64,000 bases of DNA from Streptomyces lincolnensis (GTDB taxonomy: Bacteria > Actinomycetota > Actinomycetes > Streptomycetales > Streptomycetaceae), in NCBI RefSeq assembly GCF_001685355.1, contig NZ_CP016438.1, positions 8,432,001 through 8,496,000 on the forward strand, given 5' to 3'. Of the stretch, positions 27,192-35,761 are shown one piece after another. Each line of letters opens with the position of its first letter. The first letter of the stretch is position 1. The notes beneath the pieces are model-generated. The model was not told the origin of the DNA and did not search any database. It saw nothing but the letters and a program-made list of their open reading frames with translations. The position numbers and the translations under genes were made by a program.

Positions 27192-27851
27192 ATGACAGAA
27201 AAAATTGGCGTGCTCGGCAAGAAGTCATCACAGCGCACGGGTGTGGAACGCGTCGTGAATGCCCCGCTGCCCACCGTGTACGGGAAATTCCAGGCGGTCG
27301 GGTATCTCGATCACGACCGCGGCGACGAACAAGTGGCCCTGGTCTACGGCGAGATCGGCACGGACGAGGTGCTCACCCGGCTGCATTCCGAGTGCCTGAC
27401 CGGTGACGCGTTCGGCTCCCAGCACTGCGAGTGCGGCGACCAGCTGGCCTCCGCGCTGCGCGCCGTGGCCGCCGAGGGCGCCGGCGTCGTCGTCTACCTC
27501 CGCGGTCACGAGGGCCGCGGCATCGGGCTGCTCGCCAAGCTGCGTGCGATGGCCCTCCAGGCGGAGGGTCTGGACACCGTCGAGGCGAACCTCGCGCTCG
27601 GTCTGCCCGTGGACGCCCGCGACTACGGCGTCGCCGCCGGGATCCTGCACGACCTGGGTGTGAACTCGGTCCGGCTCATGTCCAACAACCCGCGCAAGCG
27701 CGAGGCGCTGGTGCGGCACGGCATCCGGGTCGCCGAGACGGTCCCGCTGCTGATACCGCCGTGCGAGAACAACATCACCTACCTGCGGACCAAGCGGGAA
27801 CGGCTGGACCACCATCTGCCCCACCTGGACGCGGTCGTCAGCTCCTCCTGA
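27192..27851 (+). CDS. ribA2: GTP cyclohydrolase II paralogue, FAPy-producing type
   Basis: 219 aa. Zinc cysteines are C68, C79 and C81 (HSECLTGDAFGSQHCECGDQ), the GTP-binding RGHEGRGIGL follows, and the C-terminus has LMSNNPRKREAL. E. coli RibA Tyr105 corresponds to M120 here (KLRAMALQ). I recall that S. coelicolor SCO6655 carries methionine at exactly this position and releases the formylamino-pyrimidine FAPy instead of completing deformylation. This gene therefore probably supplies FAPy for a specialised pathway, not riboflavin. A GGAAACAG site precedes the ATG. It is terminated by the hairpin at 27861-27908. Confidence 0.9.
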   Translation: MTEKIGVLGKKSSQRTGVERVVNAPLPTVYGKFQAVGYLDHDRGDEQVALVYGEIGTDEVLTRLHSECLTGDAFGSQHCECGDQLASALRAVAAEGAGVVVYLRGHEGRGIGLLAKLRAMALQAEGLDTVEANLALGLPVDARDYGVAAGILHDLGVNSVRLMSNNPRKREALVRHGIRVAETVPLLIPPCENNITYLRTKRERLDHHLPHLDAVVSSS

Positions 27852-27860
27852 ACTCCCCGG

Positions 27861-27908
27861 CCCGCGGCGGCCACCCCGGTGCCACACACCGGCACCGGCC
27901 GCCGCGGG
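27861..27908 (+). terminator. Strong terminator after the GTP cyclohydrolase gene
   Basis: CCCGCGGCGG (27861-27870) pairs with CCGCCGCGGG (27899-27908); after a 5-nt bulge on the left arm the stem continues CCGGTGCC (27876-27883)/GGCACCGG (27891-27898) with a 7-nt loop. It separates this unit from the lysine operon. Confidence 0.85.
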
Positions 27909-27962
27909 CGGAGCGCCGCCGACGGGCATACAGGTGGCCCCCGCGTGGGAAGGGAACACGGG

Positions 27963-28943
27963 GTGACCGACGACATCCTCTTCCTCGCCGCCGACCGGGT
28001 CGAGCAGCTCCTCGACCGCGACACCGCGATCAGGTCCCAGCGCGCCGCCTTCACCGCGCTCGGCCGGCAGGAGGCGGACCTGCCGGCGAAGATCATGCAC
28101 CCCAGCCGCTTCGACGACAGCGTCGTCTTCGCCTACCTCTCCCGGCTGTCCGCGGACAGCGGAGCCGTCGCGAAGATCGGCAGCGTCAACCCCGGCAACG
28201 CGGCGGCCGGACTGCCGACCGTCCACGCCGTGATCACCGTGCTCGACCCGCTGACCGGCCGACTCGCCGCCGTCCTGGACGGCACGGCGGTGACCACCCT
28301 GCGCACGGCCGCCGCCAGCGCCGTCGCCGTCGACGCACTGGCCCGCCCCGACGCCGTGGACCTGGCGATCCTCGGCTCCGGCACCCAGGCCCTCGCCCAC
28401 GCGCGGGCCATCGCCCGGGTACGGGAGGTGAAGTCCGTACGGCTGTGGAGCCCCACCCCCGCACACCGCGCCCGCGCCGCCGAGACCCTGGCCGCCGAAC
28501 TGGACCTGCCCGTCGAACCGACCACGACCGCCGAGGCCGCCGTGACCGGGGCCTCCGTCGTCGCGGCCTGCACGCTCAGCACCACACCCGTGGTGCGCGG
28601 GCGGTGGCTGGCCGACGGCTGCACCGTCGTCAGCGTGGGCTCGTTCGAGCCCGGCCGCAGCGAGGTGGACGCCGAGGTCCTCCGGCGGGCCGTAGCCCGC
28701 GGAGCCGTCGTGGTCGACGACCCCGAGACCGCCGCGCACCACGCGGGGCCCGTCGTGGACGCCCTGCGGGAAGGAGTGCTGACCATGGAAGACCTGGTTC
28801 CACTGGGTGCCGTGCTCACCGGACGGCGCCGGGCCCGCACCGGGCCCGAGGACGTCGTCCACTACAACAGCGTCGGCCTCGGCGTCCAGGACGCTGCCGT
28901 CGCCTGGGCCGTGGTCGAGGCGGCCAGGGGAGCGGCCCGGTGA
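27963..28943 (+). CDS. Ornithine cyclodeaminase / mu-crystallin family protein (ketimine reductase-like)
   Basis: 326 aa from GTG 27963, with GGGAAGGGAA upstream. Signature elements: KIGSVNPGNAAAGLPTVHAVI, LDGTAVTTLRTAAASAVAV and a Rossmann motif ILGSGTQALAHARAIARV near residue 138, then SVGSFEPGRSEVDAEVL. The family includes ornithine and lysine cyclodeaminases, alanine dehydrogenases and the mammalian ketimine reductase CRYM, which makes pipecolate from piperideine-2-carboxylate. Operon partners (pipecolate/sarcosine-oxidase-like DAO and two saccharopine dehydrogenases) favour a ketimine reductase or lysine cyclodeaminase role. GTGA overlap with the next gene. Confidence 0.82.
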   Translation: MTDDILFLAADRVEQLLDRDTAIRSQRAAFTALGRQEADLPAKIMHPSRFDDSVVFAYLSRLSADSGAVAKIGSVNPGNAAAGLPTVHAVITVLDPLTGRLAAVLDGTAVTTLRTAAASAVAVDALARPDAVDLAILGSGTQALAHARAIARVREVKSVRLWSPTPAHRARAAETLAAELDLPVEPTTTAEAAVTGASVVAACTLSTTPVVRGRWLADGCTVVSVGSFEPGRSEVDAEVLRRAVARGAVVVDDPETAAHHAGPVVDALREGVLTMEDLVPLGAVLTGRRRARTGPEDVVHYNSVGLGVQDAAVAWAVVEAARGAAR

Positions 28944-30085
28944 TCGCCCGCGCCGGTGTCGTCGTCATCGGCGGTGGGGTGATGGGCACCAGCATCGCCT
29001 GCCACCTGGCCCGCGCCGGGGTGCGGGACGTGGTCCTGATCGAACGCGACGAACTCGCCGCCGGTTCCACCTCCAAAGCGGCCGGCGGGGTACGGGCGCA
29101 GTTCTCCGACGAGCTCAACATCCAGCTCGGCGCGCGCAGTCTGGAGGCGTTCGGGCGGTTCGAGGAGGAGACCGGCCAGCACATCGGGCTGCACCGGGTC
29201 GGCTATCTGTTCCTGCTGTCCACACCGGAGGAGGTCGCCTCCTTCGAGGCGGGCGTGCGCCTCCAGAACTCCCTCGGCGTGCCCAGCCGCATGATCGACC
29301 CCGCCGAGGCCCGCCGGCTCTCCCCGCTGATCAGCACCGACGGGCTCCTCGCGGCCGCGTTCTCGCCCGACGACGGCCACTGCACCCCCGAGTCCGTCGT
29401 CCACGGCTACGCGGCCGACGCCCGCCGGCACGGTGCGCGGATCCTGCGGCACACCGAGGTCACCGGCATCGAACGGCACGGCGACACCATCACGGCCGTG
29501 GCGACGACCCTGGGCCGGATCGCCACCGACACGGTGATCTGCGCGGCCGGCGCCTGGTCGCGGGCGGTCGGCGCGATGGCCGGCGTGGACCTGCCGGTGC
29601 GGCCGCTGCGCCGGCAGATCGCGGTCACCGAACCCGTCGAGGGGCTGCCGCCCCGCCTGCCCATGACCATCGACTTCACCAGCAGCCTCTACTTCCACTC
29701 CGAGGGTCCCGGACTCCTCGTCGGGATGTCCGACCCCGACGAGCGGCCCGGCTTCGCCACCGACACCCACGACCGCTGGATACCCCGGCTGGGCGCGGCG
29801 ATGGAACACCGCGCCCCCGCCCTGCTGAACCTGCGCCGCACGGGCGGCTGGGCGGGCCTGTACGAGAACACCCCCGACCACAACGCCCTGATCGGCGAGG
29901 CGACTTCGGTCTCCCGCTTCCTGTACGCGACGGGCTTTTCCGGCCACGGTTTCCTCCAGGGACCCGCCGTCGGCGAAGTCGTCCGCGACCTGTACCTCGG
30001 CCGCGTACCCTTCGTGGATGTCAGCCCCTTGAGCGCCGGCCGGTTCGCGGCCGACGCCCCGCGCCCGGAGGCCAACCTGGTATGA
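28940..30085 (+). CDS. FAD-dependent oxidoreductase, sarcosine/pipecolate-oxidase-like (DAO family)
   Basis: 381 aa. The N-terminus is a dinucleotide fold, VVVIGGGVMGTSIACHLAR (GxGxxG, residues 7-25), with ELAAGSTSKAAGGVRAQFS following. A second FAD-contact segment is GFSGHGFLQGPAVGEVV near residue 345. The fold matches glycine/sarcosine/pipecolate oxidases and D-amino-acid dehydrogenases; substrate cannot be told from sequence alone. Given saccharopine enzymes downstream, oxidation of L-pipecolate to piperideine-6-carboxylate is the most coherent role. ATGA coupling with the next gene. Confidence 0.85.
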   Translation: MIARAGVVVIGGGVMGTSIACHLARAGVRDVVLIERDELAAGSTSKAAGGVRAQFSDELNIQLGARSLEAFGRFEEETGQHIGLHRVGYLFLLSTPEEVASFEAGVRLQNSLGVPSRMIDPAEARRLSPLISTDGLLAAAFSPDDGHCTPESVVHGYAADARRHGARILRHTEVTGIERHGDTITAVATTLGRIATDTVICAAGAWSRAVGAMAGVDLPVRPLRRQIAVTEPVEGLPPRLPMTIDFTSSLYFHSEGPGLLVGMSDPDERPGFATDTHDRWIPRLGAAMEHRAPALLNLRRTGGWAGLYENTPDHNALIGEATSVSRFLYATGFSGHGFLQGPAVGEVVRDLYLGRVPFVDVSPLSAGRFAADAPRPEANLV

Positions 30086-31143
30086 CCGAGCTTCATCTGT
30101 GGCTGCGCCACGAAGCCCGTACCACCGAGCGGCGCACGCCGCTCGTGCCGTCCGACGCCCGGCGGCTCGTCGACGCCGGAGTGACCCTCACCGTCGAGCA
30201 GTCCCCGCAGCGGATCTTCCCCGCCGAGGAGTACGAGGCGGCCGGCTGCCGGACCGCACCGGCCGGCTCCTGGGTGACGGCACCCGCGGACGCCGTCGTC
30301 CTCGGCCTGAAGGAACTCCCCGACGAACCCGCCGAGTTGCGGCACCGGCACATCTTCTTCGGGCACGCCTACAAACGGCAGCCGGGAGCCGCCGGACTGC
30401 TGCGGCGGTTCGCCGCCGGGGGCGGCACGCTCCTCGACCTCGAATACCTCGTGGACGACGGCGGCCGCAGACTCGCCGCGTTCGGATACTGGGCCGGATA
30501 CCTGGGCGCGGCCCTGGCCGTGCTCCAGCACCGGGGCAGACTGGACGCGCCCCTCACGCCCACCGCGCACGAGGAGCTGGAGGAACGCCTCAGGCCCGTC
30601 GCCGGGGACGAGGCGTTCACGGCCCTGGTCATCGGGGCCCTGGGCCGCAGCGGCCGGGGCGCGCGCGTCGCGCTCCACACCGCCGGGGTCGAGCCGACCT
30701 GCTGGGACCTCGACGAGACCAGGAACCTGGACCGTCCGGCCCTGCTCGCCCACGACCTGCTGGTGAACTGCGTCCTCGCCACCACCCCCGTCCCGCCCTT
30801 CGTCCGCGAGGCGGATCTGGACGAGCCCGCCCGCCGCCTGCGCACCCTCTCCGACGTCACCTGCGACGTCGGCTCGCCCCTGAACGTCCTGCCGGTCTAC
30901 GACCGCACCACCGAGTGGACCGACCCCGTCCGCCGGCTGCACAAGGAACCCCCGCTCGACCTCATCGCCATCGACAACCTGCCGTCCCTGCTCCCGCGGG
31001 AGTCCAGCGTCGACTTCTCGGCCTCCCTGCTTCCCCCACTGCTGGACTTCTCGACCGGCGGCGCCTGGGGACGCTGCCGCGACCGGTTCCACCAGGCCCG
31101 CCGTGAACTCGGCATCGAGGAAGGTGAGTCCCGCCATGTCTGA
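30082..31143 (+). CDS. Saccharopine dehydrogenase (NAD+, L-lysine-forming), LYS1-like
   Basis: 353 aa, monofunctional, fungal Lys1 length (373 in yeast). Colinear Lys1 motifs: LWLRHEARTTERRTPLVP, SPQRIFPAEEYEAAGC, GLKELPDEP, FFGHAYKRQPG, FGYWAGYLGAAL, IGALGRSGRGA and IDNLPSLLPREASS-like DNLPSLLPRESS. The catalytic lysine (yeast K77) is K77 here and the catalytic histidine (yeast H96) is H95. It interconverts saccharopine with lysine and 2-oxoglutarate using NAD. Translational coupling to both neighbours shows one operon; in a catabolic setting it would form saccharopine from lysine. Confidence 0.88.
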   Translation: MTELHLWLRHEARTTERRTPLVPSDARRLVDAGVTLTVEQSPQRIFPAEEYEAAGCRTAPAGSWVTAPADAVVLGLKELPDEPAELRHRHIFFGHAYKRQPGAAGLLRRFAAGGGTLLDLEYLVDDGGRRLAAFGYWAGYLGAALAVLQHRGRLDAPLTPTAHEELEERLRPVAGDEAFTALVIGALGRSGRGARVALHTAGVEPTCWDLDETRNLDRPALLAHDLLVNCVLATTPVPPFVREADLDEPARRLRTLSDVTCDVGSPLNVLPVYDRTTEWTDPVRRLHKEPPLDLIAIDNLPSLLPRESSVDFSASLLPPLLDFSTGGAWGRCRDRFHQARRELGIEEGESRHV

Positions 31144-32290
31144 CCCGGTTCCCGCGAGCGGTACCGTCCACTGGATCGGCGCGGGCCTGTCCACCGGCAG
31201 CGGTCTGGCCGCCCTGTGCGAGGCGGCCGACCGGGTACGGCTGTGGCACCGCACCGGGCCCCGCGCCGCCGAGGCCCTCGACGCGCTCGGCCTCACCGGC
31301 CGCGCCGAGCCGCGCGCGTACGATCCGGACGCCCTGACGGCCGAACTGGCCCCCGGAGACGTGGTGGTGTCGATGCTGCCGGCCACCGAACACCCCGCAC
31401 TGCTGGCCCTCTGCGTACAAGAGCGGGCGCACTTCGCCTGCTCCAGCTATGTGTCCGACGCCGTCCTGGAGCAGGTGCCCGAGGCCCGGGCGGCCGGCGT
31501 CGTCGTGCTCACCGAGGCCGGTCTCGATCCGGGCATCGACCATCTCTTCGCGCACAGCCTGGTCGCCCGGGCCCGCACCGCGATCGGCGACGACACGGCG
31601 GCCTCGTACAGCCTCACCTCCTACTGCGGCGGCGTCCCCGCCGAACCGAACGACTTCCGCTACCGCTTCAGCTGGGCCCCCTTCGGAGTGCTCAACGCCC
31701 TGCGCTCGCCCGCCCGTTACATCGACGACGGCTCCGAGACCACCGCCGAGCGGCCCTGGGAGGCGACCCGGCGACACGTCGTCGACGGGGAGGCCTTCGA
31801 GGTGTACCCCAACCGCGACAGCGTGCCCTTCGTCGAGCAGTACGGCCTGCCGGCCGGCTGGAAGCCGCGGACCTTCGTGCGCGGCACCCTGCGTCTGGAC
31901 GGCTGGCTACGGGCCTGGGACGACGTCTTCGCCGAGCTGAGGGTGGGCGACGACACCCGGATCGCCGCCCTGGCCCGGGAACTGGCCGCCGCATACCCGA
32001 CGACGGACGCCGACCGCGACCGTGTCGTCCTCGCCGTCTCCCTGGACGTGCACGCCGGGCCCGACCGGACCTGGTCGGGCGCCTACCTGCTGGACCTGGT
32101 GGGCGACCCGGACGAGAGCGCGATGGCACGCTGTGTCTCGCGCACCCTCGCCCTCGGCGTCCGCCACGTCCTCGACGGCTCCCTCCCGCCCGGCCTGAAC
32201 CGGGCCGCGGAGACGGCGGCCCGCTCCGAGGAGTGGCTCGGCGAACTCTCCCGCGAGGGCGTCCACTTCACGCTCCGCATCGACCAGTAG
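31136..32290 (+). CDS. Saccharopine reductase-like (L-glutamate-forming saccharopine dehydrogenase family)
   Basis: 384 aa from ATG 31136 (8-nt overlap with the LYS1-like gene; GAGGAAGG upstream). Rossmann start VHWIGAGLSTGSGLAAL, then VVSMLPATEHPALLALC, HFACSSYVSDAVLE and the signature LTEAGLDPGIDHLFAHSLV, with SYCGGVPAEPNDFRYRFSW as in LYS9-like enzymes that split saccharopine into glutamate and aminoadipate semialdehyde. With LYS1-like, OCD-family and DAO enzymes it completes the saccharopine branch of lysine degradation. Last gene of the operon, 27 nt from the convergent membrane-protein gene. Confidence 0.85.
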   Translation: MSDPVPASGTVHWIGAGLSTGSGLAALCEAADRVRLWHRTGPRAAEALDALGLTGRAEPRAYDPDALTAELAPGDVVVSMLPATEHPALLALCVQERAHFACSSYVSDAVLEQVPEARAAGVVVLTEAGLDPGIDHLFAHSLVARARTAIGDDTAASYSLTSYCGGVPAEPNDFRYRFSWAPFGVLNALRSPARYIDDGSETTAERPWEATRRHVVDGEAFEVYPNRDSVPFVEQYGLPAGWKPRTFVRGTLRLDGWLRAWDDVFAELRVGDDTRIAALARELAAAYPTTDADRDRVVLAVSLDVHAGPDRTWSGAYLLDLVGDPDESAMARCVSRTLALGVRHVLDGSLPPGLNRAAETAARSEEWLGELSREGVHFTLRIDQ

Positions 32291-32317
32291 AAAGCAGCCG
32301 CCGGTCGGCGGGAGCCG

Positions 32318-33331
32318 TCAGTGGACGGGAACCGCCCGGGGTCCGACCGGAGTCAGATGTGCGGAGATCACCCACAGGAGGCACAGGTCGAAGACCAGCT
32401 CCGTGACCGACGCGAACTGGTTGGCCGTGAACTTGAATATCTGACCGACGAGGATGTCGACGAGGAGCGCGGCGCGCAGCAGCCGCAACCCGGTCGGCCG
32501 GTCCGCGCGCAGGCGTATCAGTCCGGCGGCCCCGAGAACGGCCGAGGCCACCGCGCTCACCAGGATGCCCATCAGCGCACCGCGCTGCGGCTCGTACGCC
32601 AGGTCGCCGCCGAGGCCCGCGACGGTCAGCCAGACGGCGAACAGCAGCGCCTCGGTGAGCACGCAGACCACGGCGAGTGTGAGCGCCAGCCGGTGGCCCG
32701 CCGCCCGCCGCAGCGCGCCCCGGACCCGCGCCGCCCCCGGACGGAGGCGCTCCCAGCGGCTCGGTTCACGCTCGGGCAGCGCCGCCAGCAGCCGTAGCAG
32801 CGCCTCGTCGGTCTCGCTCCGCCCGCCCTCGACCAGGCCTGTCGCCGCCTGCCGCTGGGCTGCGGTGAGCCCGGACGCCACGCCCGTCAGAGCGAGGTCG
32901 GCGGCCCGCGCGGTGCGTTGCTCCGGGGTGAGGTCGGTGCGGCCGCGCAGGAGCCGAGGGAGGAGCAGGAGCAGTGCGAAGGTCAGGTAGATGATGCCGG
33001 CGGCCGGGCGGTAGAAGTAGCCCGGCTCGTCGGTGATCTGCTTGCCCACCTCGTCGATGAACAGCCCGAACCCGATCCCTCCCACGACGGCGCAGGACAG
33101 ACGCGCGGTCCGCCCGAGGAAGCCCAGCGCGACCAGGGTCGCCGCCATCATCAGCAGCCCGCCCCACAGCATGTGGGCGATGTGCAGCCGGCCGCCCCCG
33201 CCCAGCCGGGGATACCCCGCCAGGGCCAGGAAGGCGCGGGTGACCAGCACGGTCGCTATGCCGGACAACGCGAACAACCGCAGATGCGCGGTCGCCCCGG
33301 TCGCCCCGACCAATCCACGCCTGCCCCGCAT
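32318..33331 (-). CDS. Integral membrane protein of unknown function
   Basis: 337 aa with about nine hydrophobic helices: four to five in the N-terminal half (including LHIAHMLWGGLLMMAATLVAL and LSCAVVGGIGFGLFIDEVGKQI), a soluble linker at about 130-215 and four in the C-terminal half. The FIDEVGKQITDEPGYFYRP segment is reminiscent of a conserved actinobacterial membrane family but I cannot name a function. No enzymatic motif. It is transcribed toward the lysine operon and away from the hydrolase at 33572. Confidence 0.7.
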   Translation of the reverse strand: MRGRRGLVGATGATAHLRLFALSGIATVLVTRAFLALAGYPRLGGGGRLHIAHMLWGGLLMMAATLVALGFLGRTARLSCAVVGGIGFGLFIDEVGKQITDEPGYFYRPAAGIIYLTFALLLLLPRLLRGRTDLTPEQRTARAADLALTGVASGLTAAQRQAATGLVEGGRSETDEALLRLLAALPEREPSRWERLRPGAARVRGALRRAAGHRLALTLAVVCVLTEALLFAVWLTVAGLGGDLAYEPQRGALMGILVSAVASAVLGAAGLIRLRADRPTGLRLLRAALLVDILVGQIFKFTANQFASVTELVFDLCLLWVISAHLTPVGPRAVPVH

Positions 33332-33450
33332 CGCGTCCCCCGTCCCCCGACGGCCACCGCTCCCCTGCCGAGCGGCGGCCTTCCCAAGTCGCCCCTCCAG
33401 GCTGGCAGGACAGGGACCGGCAATGATCGGGGATGACCCTGAGACGACCC

Positions 33451-33486
33451 GGAGCCGAGCCCTGATCCGGAGCCGAGCGCTGATCT
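33451..33486. repeat. 18-bp tandem direct repeat
   Basis: GGAGCCGAGCCCTGATCC is followed immediately by GGAGCCGAGCGCTGATCT (16 of 18 identical), then by CGACCGGA-rich sequence. It lies in the 240-bp gap between two minus-strand genes and codes for nothing I can support. Confidence 0.5.
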
Positions 33487-33571
33487 GCTGCCGACCGGAG
33501 GGCCCTCGACCGGAGCGACCTCGACCGGACCGGACCGGCCTGGACCGAACCGGCCCCGCCCGAAACCACCC

Positions 33572-34801
33572 CTAGTCGACAACCGCCTCGTGCAGCAACC
33601 GCTTGAGCTCCGGATACAGCGCCAGGGAGCTCTTCGGCCGCAGTTGGGTCATGAACTGCACGGTCAGGTCGCGGCTGGGATCCACCCAGAACGTCGTGGT
33701 CGCCACGCCGCTCCAGCCGTACGTGCCGAGCCCCGCGGGGGCGTTCGTGCGGGTCGGGTCGATCACCACGGAGACGCTGAGGCCGAAGCCCAAGCCGTCG
33801 TTGCCGGGTTCGTCGTGCGCGGGTTTGCTGCCGACCGTGCGCAGGTCGGCGCCGCCGGGAAGGTGGTTGGAGGTCATCAGGTCGACCGTCTCGGGCGCGA
33901 GGAGACGGACGCCGTCGAGTTCGCCGCGGCGGCGGAGCAGCTCCATGAAGCGGTGCACGTCGTGGGCGGAGGCCACCATCCCGCCGCTGCCGGACAGGAA
34001 CCGCGGCCGTCCGCGCAGTGGCAGCCCCGGGATCGGCTCGATGCCGCCGGCGTCGGCGTCGCCGTACAGCTCGGCGAGCCGGGGCGCCTGGTCGTCGGTG
34101 AGGCGGAATCCCGCGTCGGTCATCTTGAGCGGCCCGAAGATCCGCTCGGCGAAGAACGTGTCGAGCGGTTGTCCGGACACCACCTCGATGATCCGGCCGA
34201 GCACGTTGGAGGCGACCGAGTAGTTCCACTGGGTGCCCGGTTCGAACTGGAGCGGCAGGCTCGCGTACACGTCGACCGTCTCCGCGAGGGTGGAGCCCGG
34301 GACGACCGACGAGTCCAGGTTCGCCGCGCGGTACAGGGCGTCCACCGGGTGGGAGTGGTAGAAGGCGAAGGTCAGGCCCGAGGTGTGGGTCATCAGATGC
34401 CGTACCCGTATCGGGCCGTCGGCGGGGCGGGTCACCATGTCGGCGCCGGATCCCTCGACGTACACCCGCGGTTCGGCGAAGGCCGGCAGATGACGCTCGA
34501 CCGGGTCGTCCAGCGACAGGCGGCCCTCCTCGACCAGGAGGAGGGCTGCGACGGCGGTGACCGGCTTGGTCATGGAGTAGATACGCCACAGGGTGTCGGG
34601 CTCGACGGGCAGTCCGGCGGCGATGTCGCGGCGACCGTGTGTGGTGAGGTGGGCGACGCGTCCGTGGCGTGCGACGGACACCAGGAAGCCGGGCAGCCGC
34701 CCCTCGTCCACGAAGTGGGCGGCGTGCTGGTCGAGGCGGTCCAGCGCCTTCGGATCCAGCCCGACCTCACTCGGGTCCACCTCTTGCCGCAGCTGTGCCA
34801 T
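33572..34801 (-). CDS. Beta-lactamase-family serine hydrolase
   Basis: 409 aa, no signal peptide. SxxK is YSMTKPVTA (serine near residue 77), the second motif is QWNYSVASNVLGRI (Y-S-N type), and HTSGL follows MTH as in esterase-type class C relatives (EstB, lipase LipL). The C-terminal GWSGVATTTFWVDPS matches the KTG-strand position, with WSG. These enzymes hydrolyse short-chain esters; beta-lactam resistance is unlikely. It is a second paralogue of the type at 7430. Divergent from the PPOX gene at 35023, with a 221-bp gap that holds no supported gene. Confidence 0.85.
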   Translation of the reverse strand: MAQLRQEVDPSEVGLDPKALDRLDQHAAHFVDEGRLPGFLVSVARHGRVAHLTTHGRRDIAAGLPVEPDTLWRIYSMTKPVTAVAALLLVEEGRLSLDDPVERHLPAFAEPRVYVEGSGADMVTRPADGPIRVRHLMTHTSGLTFAFYHSHPVDALYRAANLDSSVVPGSTLAETVDVYASLPLQFEPGTQWNYSVASNVLGRIIEVVSGQPLDTFFAERIFGPLKMTDAGFRLTDDQAPRLAELYGDADAGGIEPIPGLPLRGRPRFLSGSGGMVASAHDVHRFMELLRRRGELDGVRLLAPETVDLMTSNHLPGGADLRTVGSKPAHDEPGNDGLGFGLSVSVVIDPTRTNAPAGLGTYGWSGVATTTFWVDPSRDLTVQFMTQLRPKSSLALYPELKRLLHEAVVD

Positions 34802-35022
34802 CGCTCTCCTCCGTCATGTTCCACCAGGCGTCCGGCCAACTCGCCGGGACCGCCTCGGACATCATCGTCGCGCAGGAACGGTGGTTCGGTCCCCCGCATC
34901 ATGATGATCGTCACGTGCGAGGCCCGAGCGCCCCGGCAGCGTACGGGCCACCACCGCCCCGGCCATGGCCGGCACTGTCCACGACGGGAATGCGCGAGGC
35001 GCGCGAGCCTGTTGACCGAGGC

Positions 35023-35466
35023 ATGACTCAGGACGCGAACGAGGACGCACTGCTCCGGCTGCTCTCCGCGGGCCACAGCGGGGTGCTGGTCACCCTCAAG
35101 CGCGACGGCCGGCCCCAGCTGTCGAACGTCACCCACGTCTACTACCCCGACGAGCGGATCCTCCGGGTCTCGATCACCGACGACCGCGCCAAGACCCGCA
35201 ACCTGCGCCGCGACCCCCGGGCCTCGTACCACGTCACCAGCGCCGACCGGTGGGCGTACACGGTCGCCGAGGGCACGGCCGACCTCACCCCGGTCGCGAA
35301 GGACCCGCACGACGAGACGGTGGAGGAGCTCATCCGTCTCTACCGGGACGCCCAGGGAGAACACCCGGACTGGGACGACTACCGGACCGCGATGGTCCGT
35401 GACCGCCGGCTGGTGCTGCGGCTGAACGTCGAGCGGGCCTACGGCATCCCCGAGCGGCACGCGTGA
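35023..35466 (+). CDS. PPOX-class F420-dependent oxidoreductase-like protein
   Basis: 147 aa, split-barrel fold. Motifs: GVLVTLKRDGRPQLSNVTH, KTRNLRRDPRASYHV and VAEGTADLTP, with the C-terminal RLVLRLNVERAYGIP typical of the TIGR03618 family. These small dimeric proteins bind F420 or FMN and reduce diverse substrates; actinobacteria have many. ATG 35023 is chosen; the frame runs open to 34669 but the extra residues are unlike the family. A strong terminator follows. Confidence 0.85.
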   Translation: MTQDANEDALLRLLSAGHSGVLVTLKRDGRPQLSNVTHVYYPDERILRVSITDDRAKTRNLRRDPRASYHVTSADRWAYTVAEGTADLTPVAKDPHDETVEELIRLYRDAQGEHPDWDDYRTAMVRDRRLVLRLNVERAYGIPERHA

Positions 35467-35482
35467 CCGCGCGGGCCGCGCG

Positions 35483-35510
35483 CCCCGGCCGCCCCTGAAT
35501 TCGGCCGGGG
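35483..35510 (+). terminator. Terminator after the PPOX gene
   Basis: CCCCGGCCG (35483-35491) pairs perfectly with CGGCCGGGG (35502-35510) over a 10-nt loop, 17 nt after the stop. Confidence 0.8.
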
Positions 35511-35761
35511 TGCGCGGTGGTCCGTGCGAGGAGTCGGCGCGACGCGAAATCGCGCGACGGGGCGGTTCGCGGTGCTGTTCGTTCTCTTCCGCGTTGTTCT
35601 TTTCTGCTCGTTCGCGCCGATGTTCTTGCCGGAAACGTCATCTGTCAACGGGGTGCGGTCGCGTGGAGCGGTCCTACGACCCGGGGAGCAGGGCGGATGG
35701 CCGATGTGCCGACGGCCGGTGGCTGCCTACGCTGGCCGGCACACCGAGGGAAGAGGAGACC
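35511..35761. other. Non-coding stretch with a T-rich patch
   Basis: The gap between the PPOX terminator and the next gene holds no supported ORF. Bases ~35575-35640 are locally G+C-poor and T-rich on the plus strand (TTCGTTCTCTTCC, TTGTTCTTTTCTG), unlike the surroundings. Open frames here on either strand have no ribosome-binding site or recognisable product. Confidence 0.4.

Noticed and set aside
32298..32311. CCGCCG-GT-CGGCGG hairpin between the convergent saccharopine-reductase and membrane-protein genes.
   Set aside because: The 2-nt loop is too short for a stable hairpin of this stem, so not called a terminator.
34816..35022. In-frame upstream extension of the PPOX gene starting MFHQASGQL.
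   Set aside because: No ribosome-binding site, composition unlike the family, and the protein is complete from ATG 35023.
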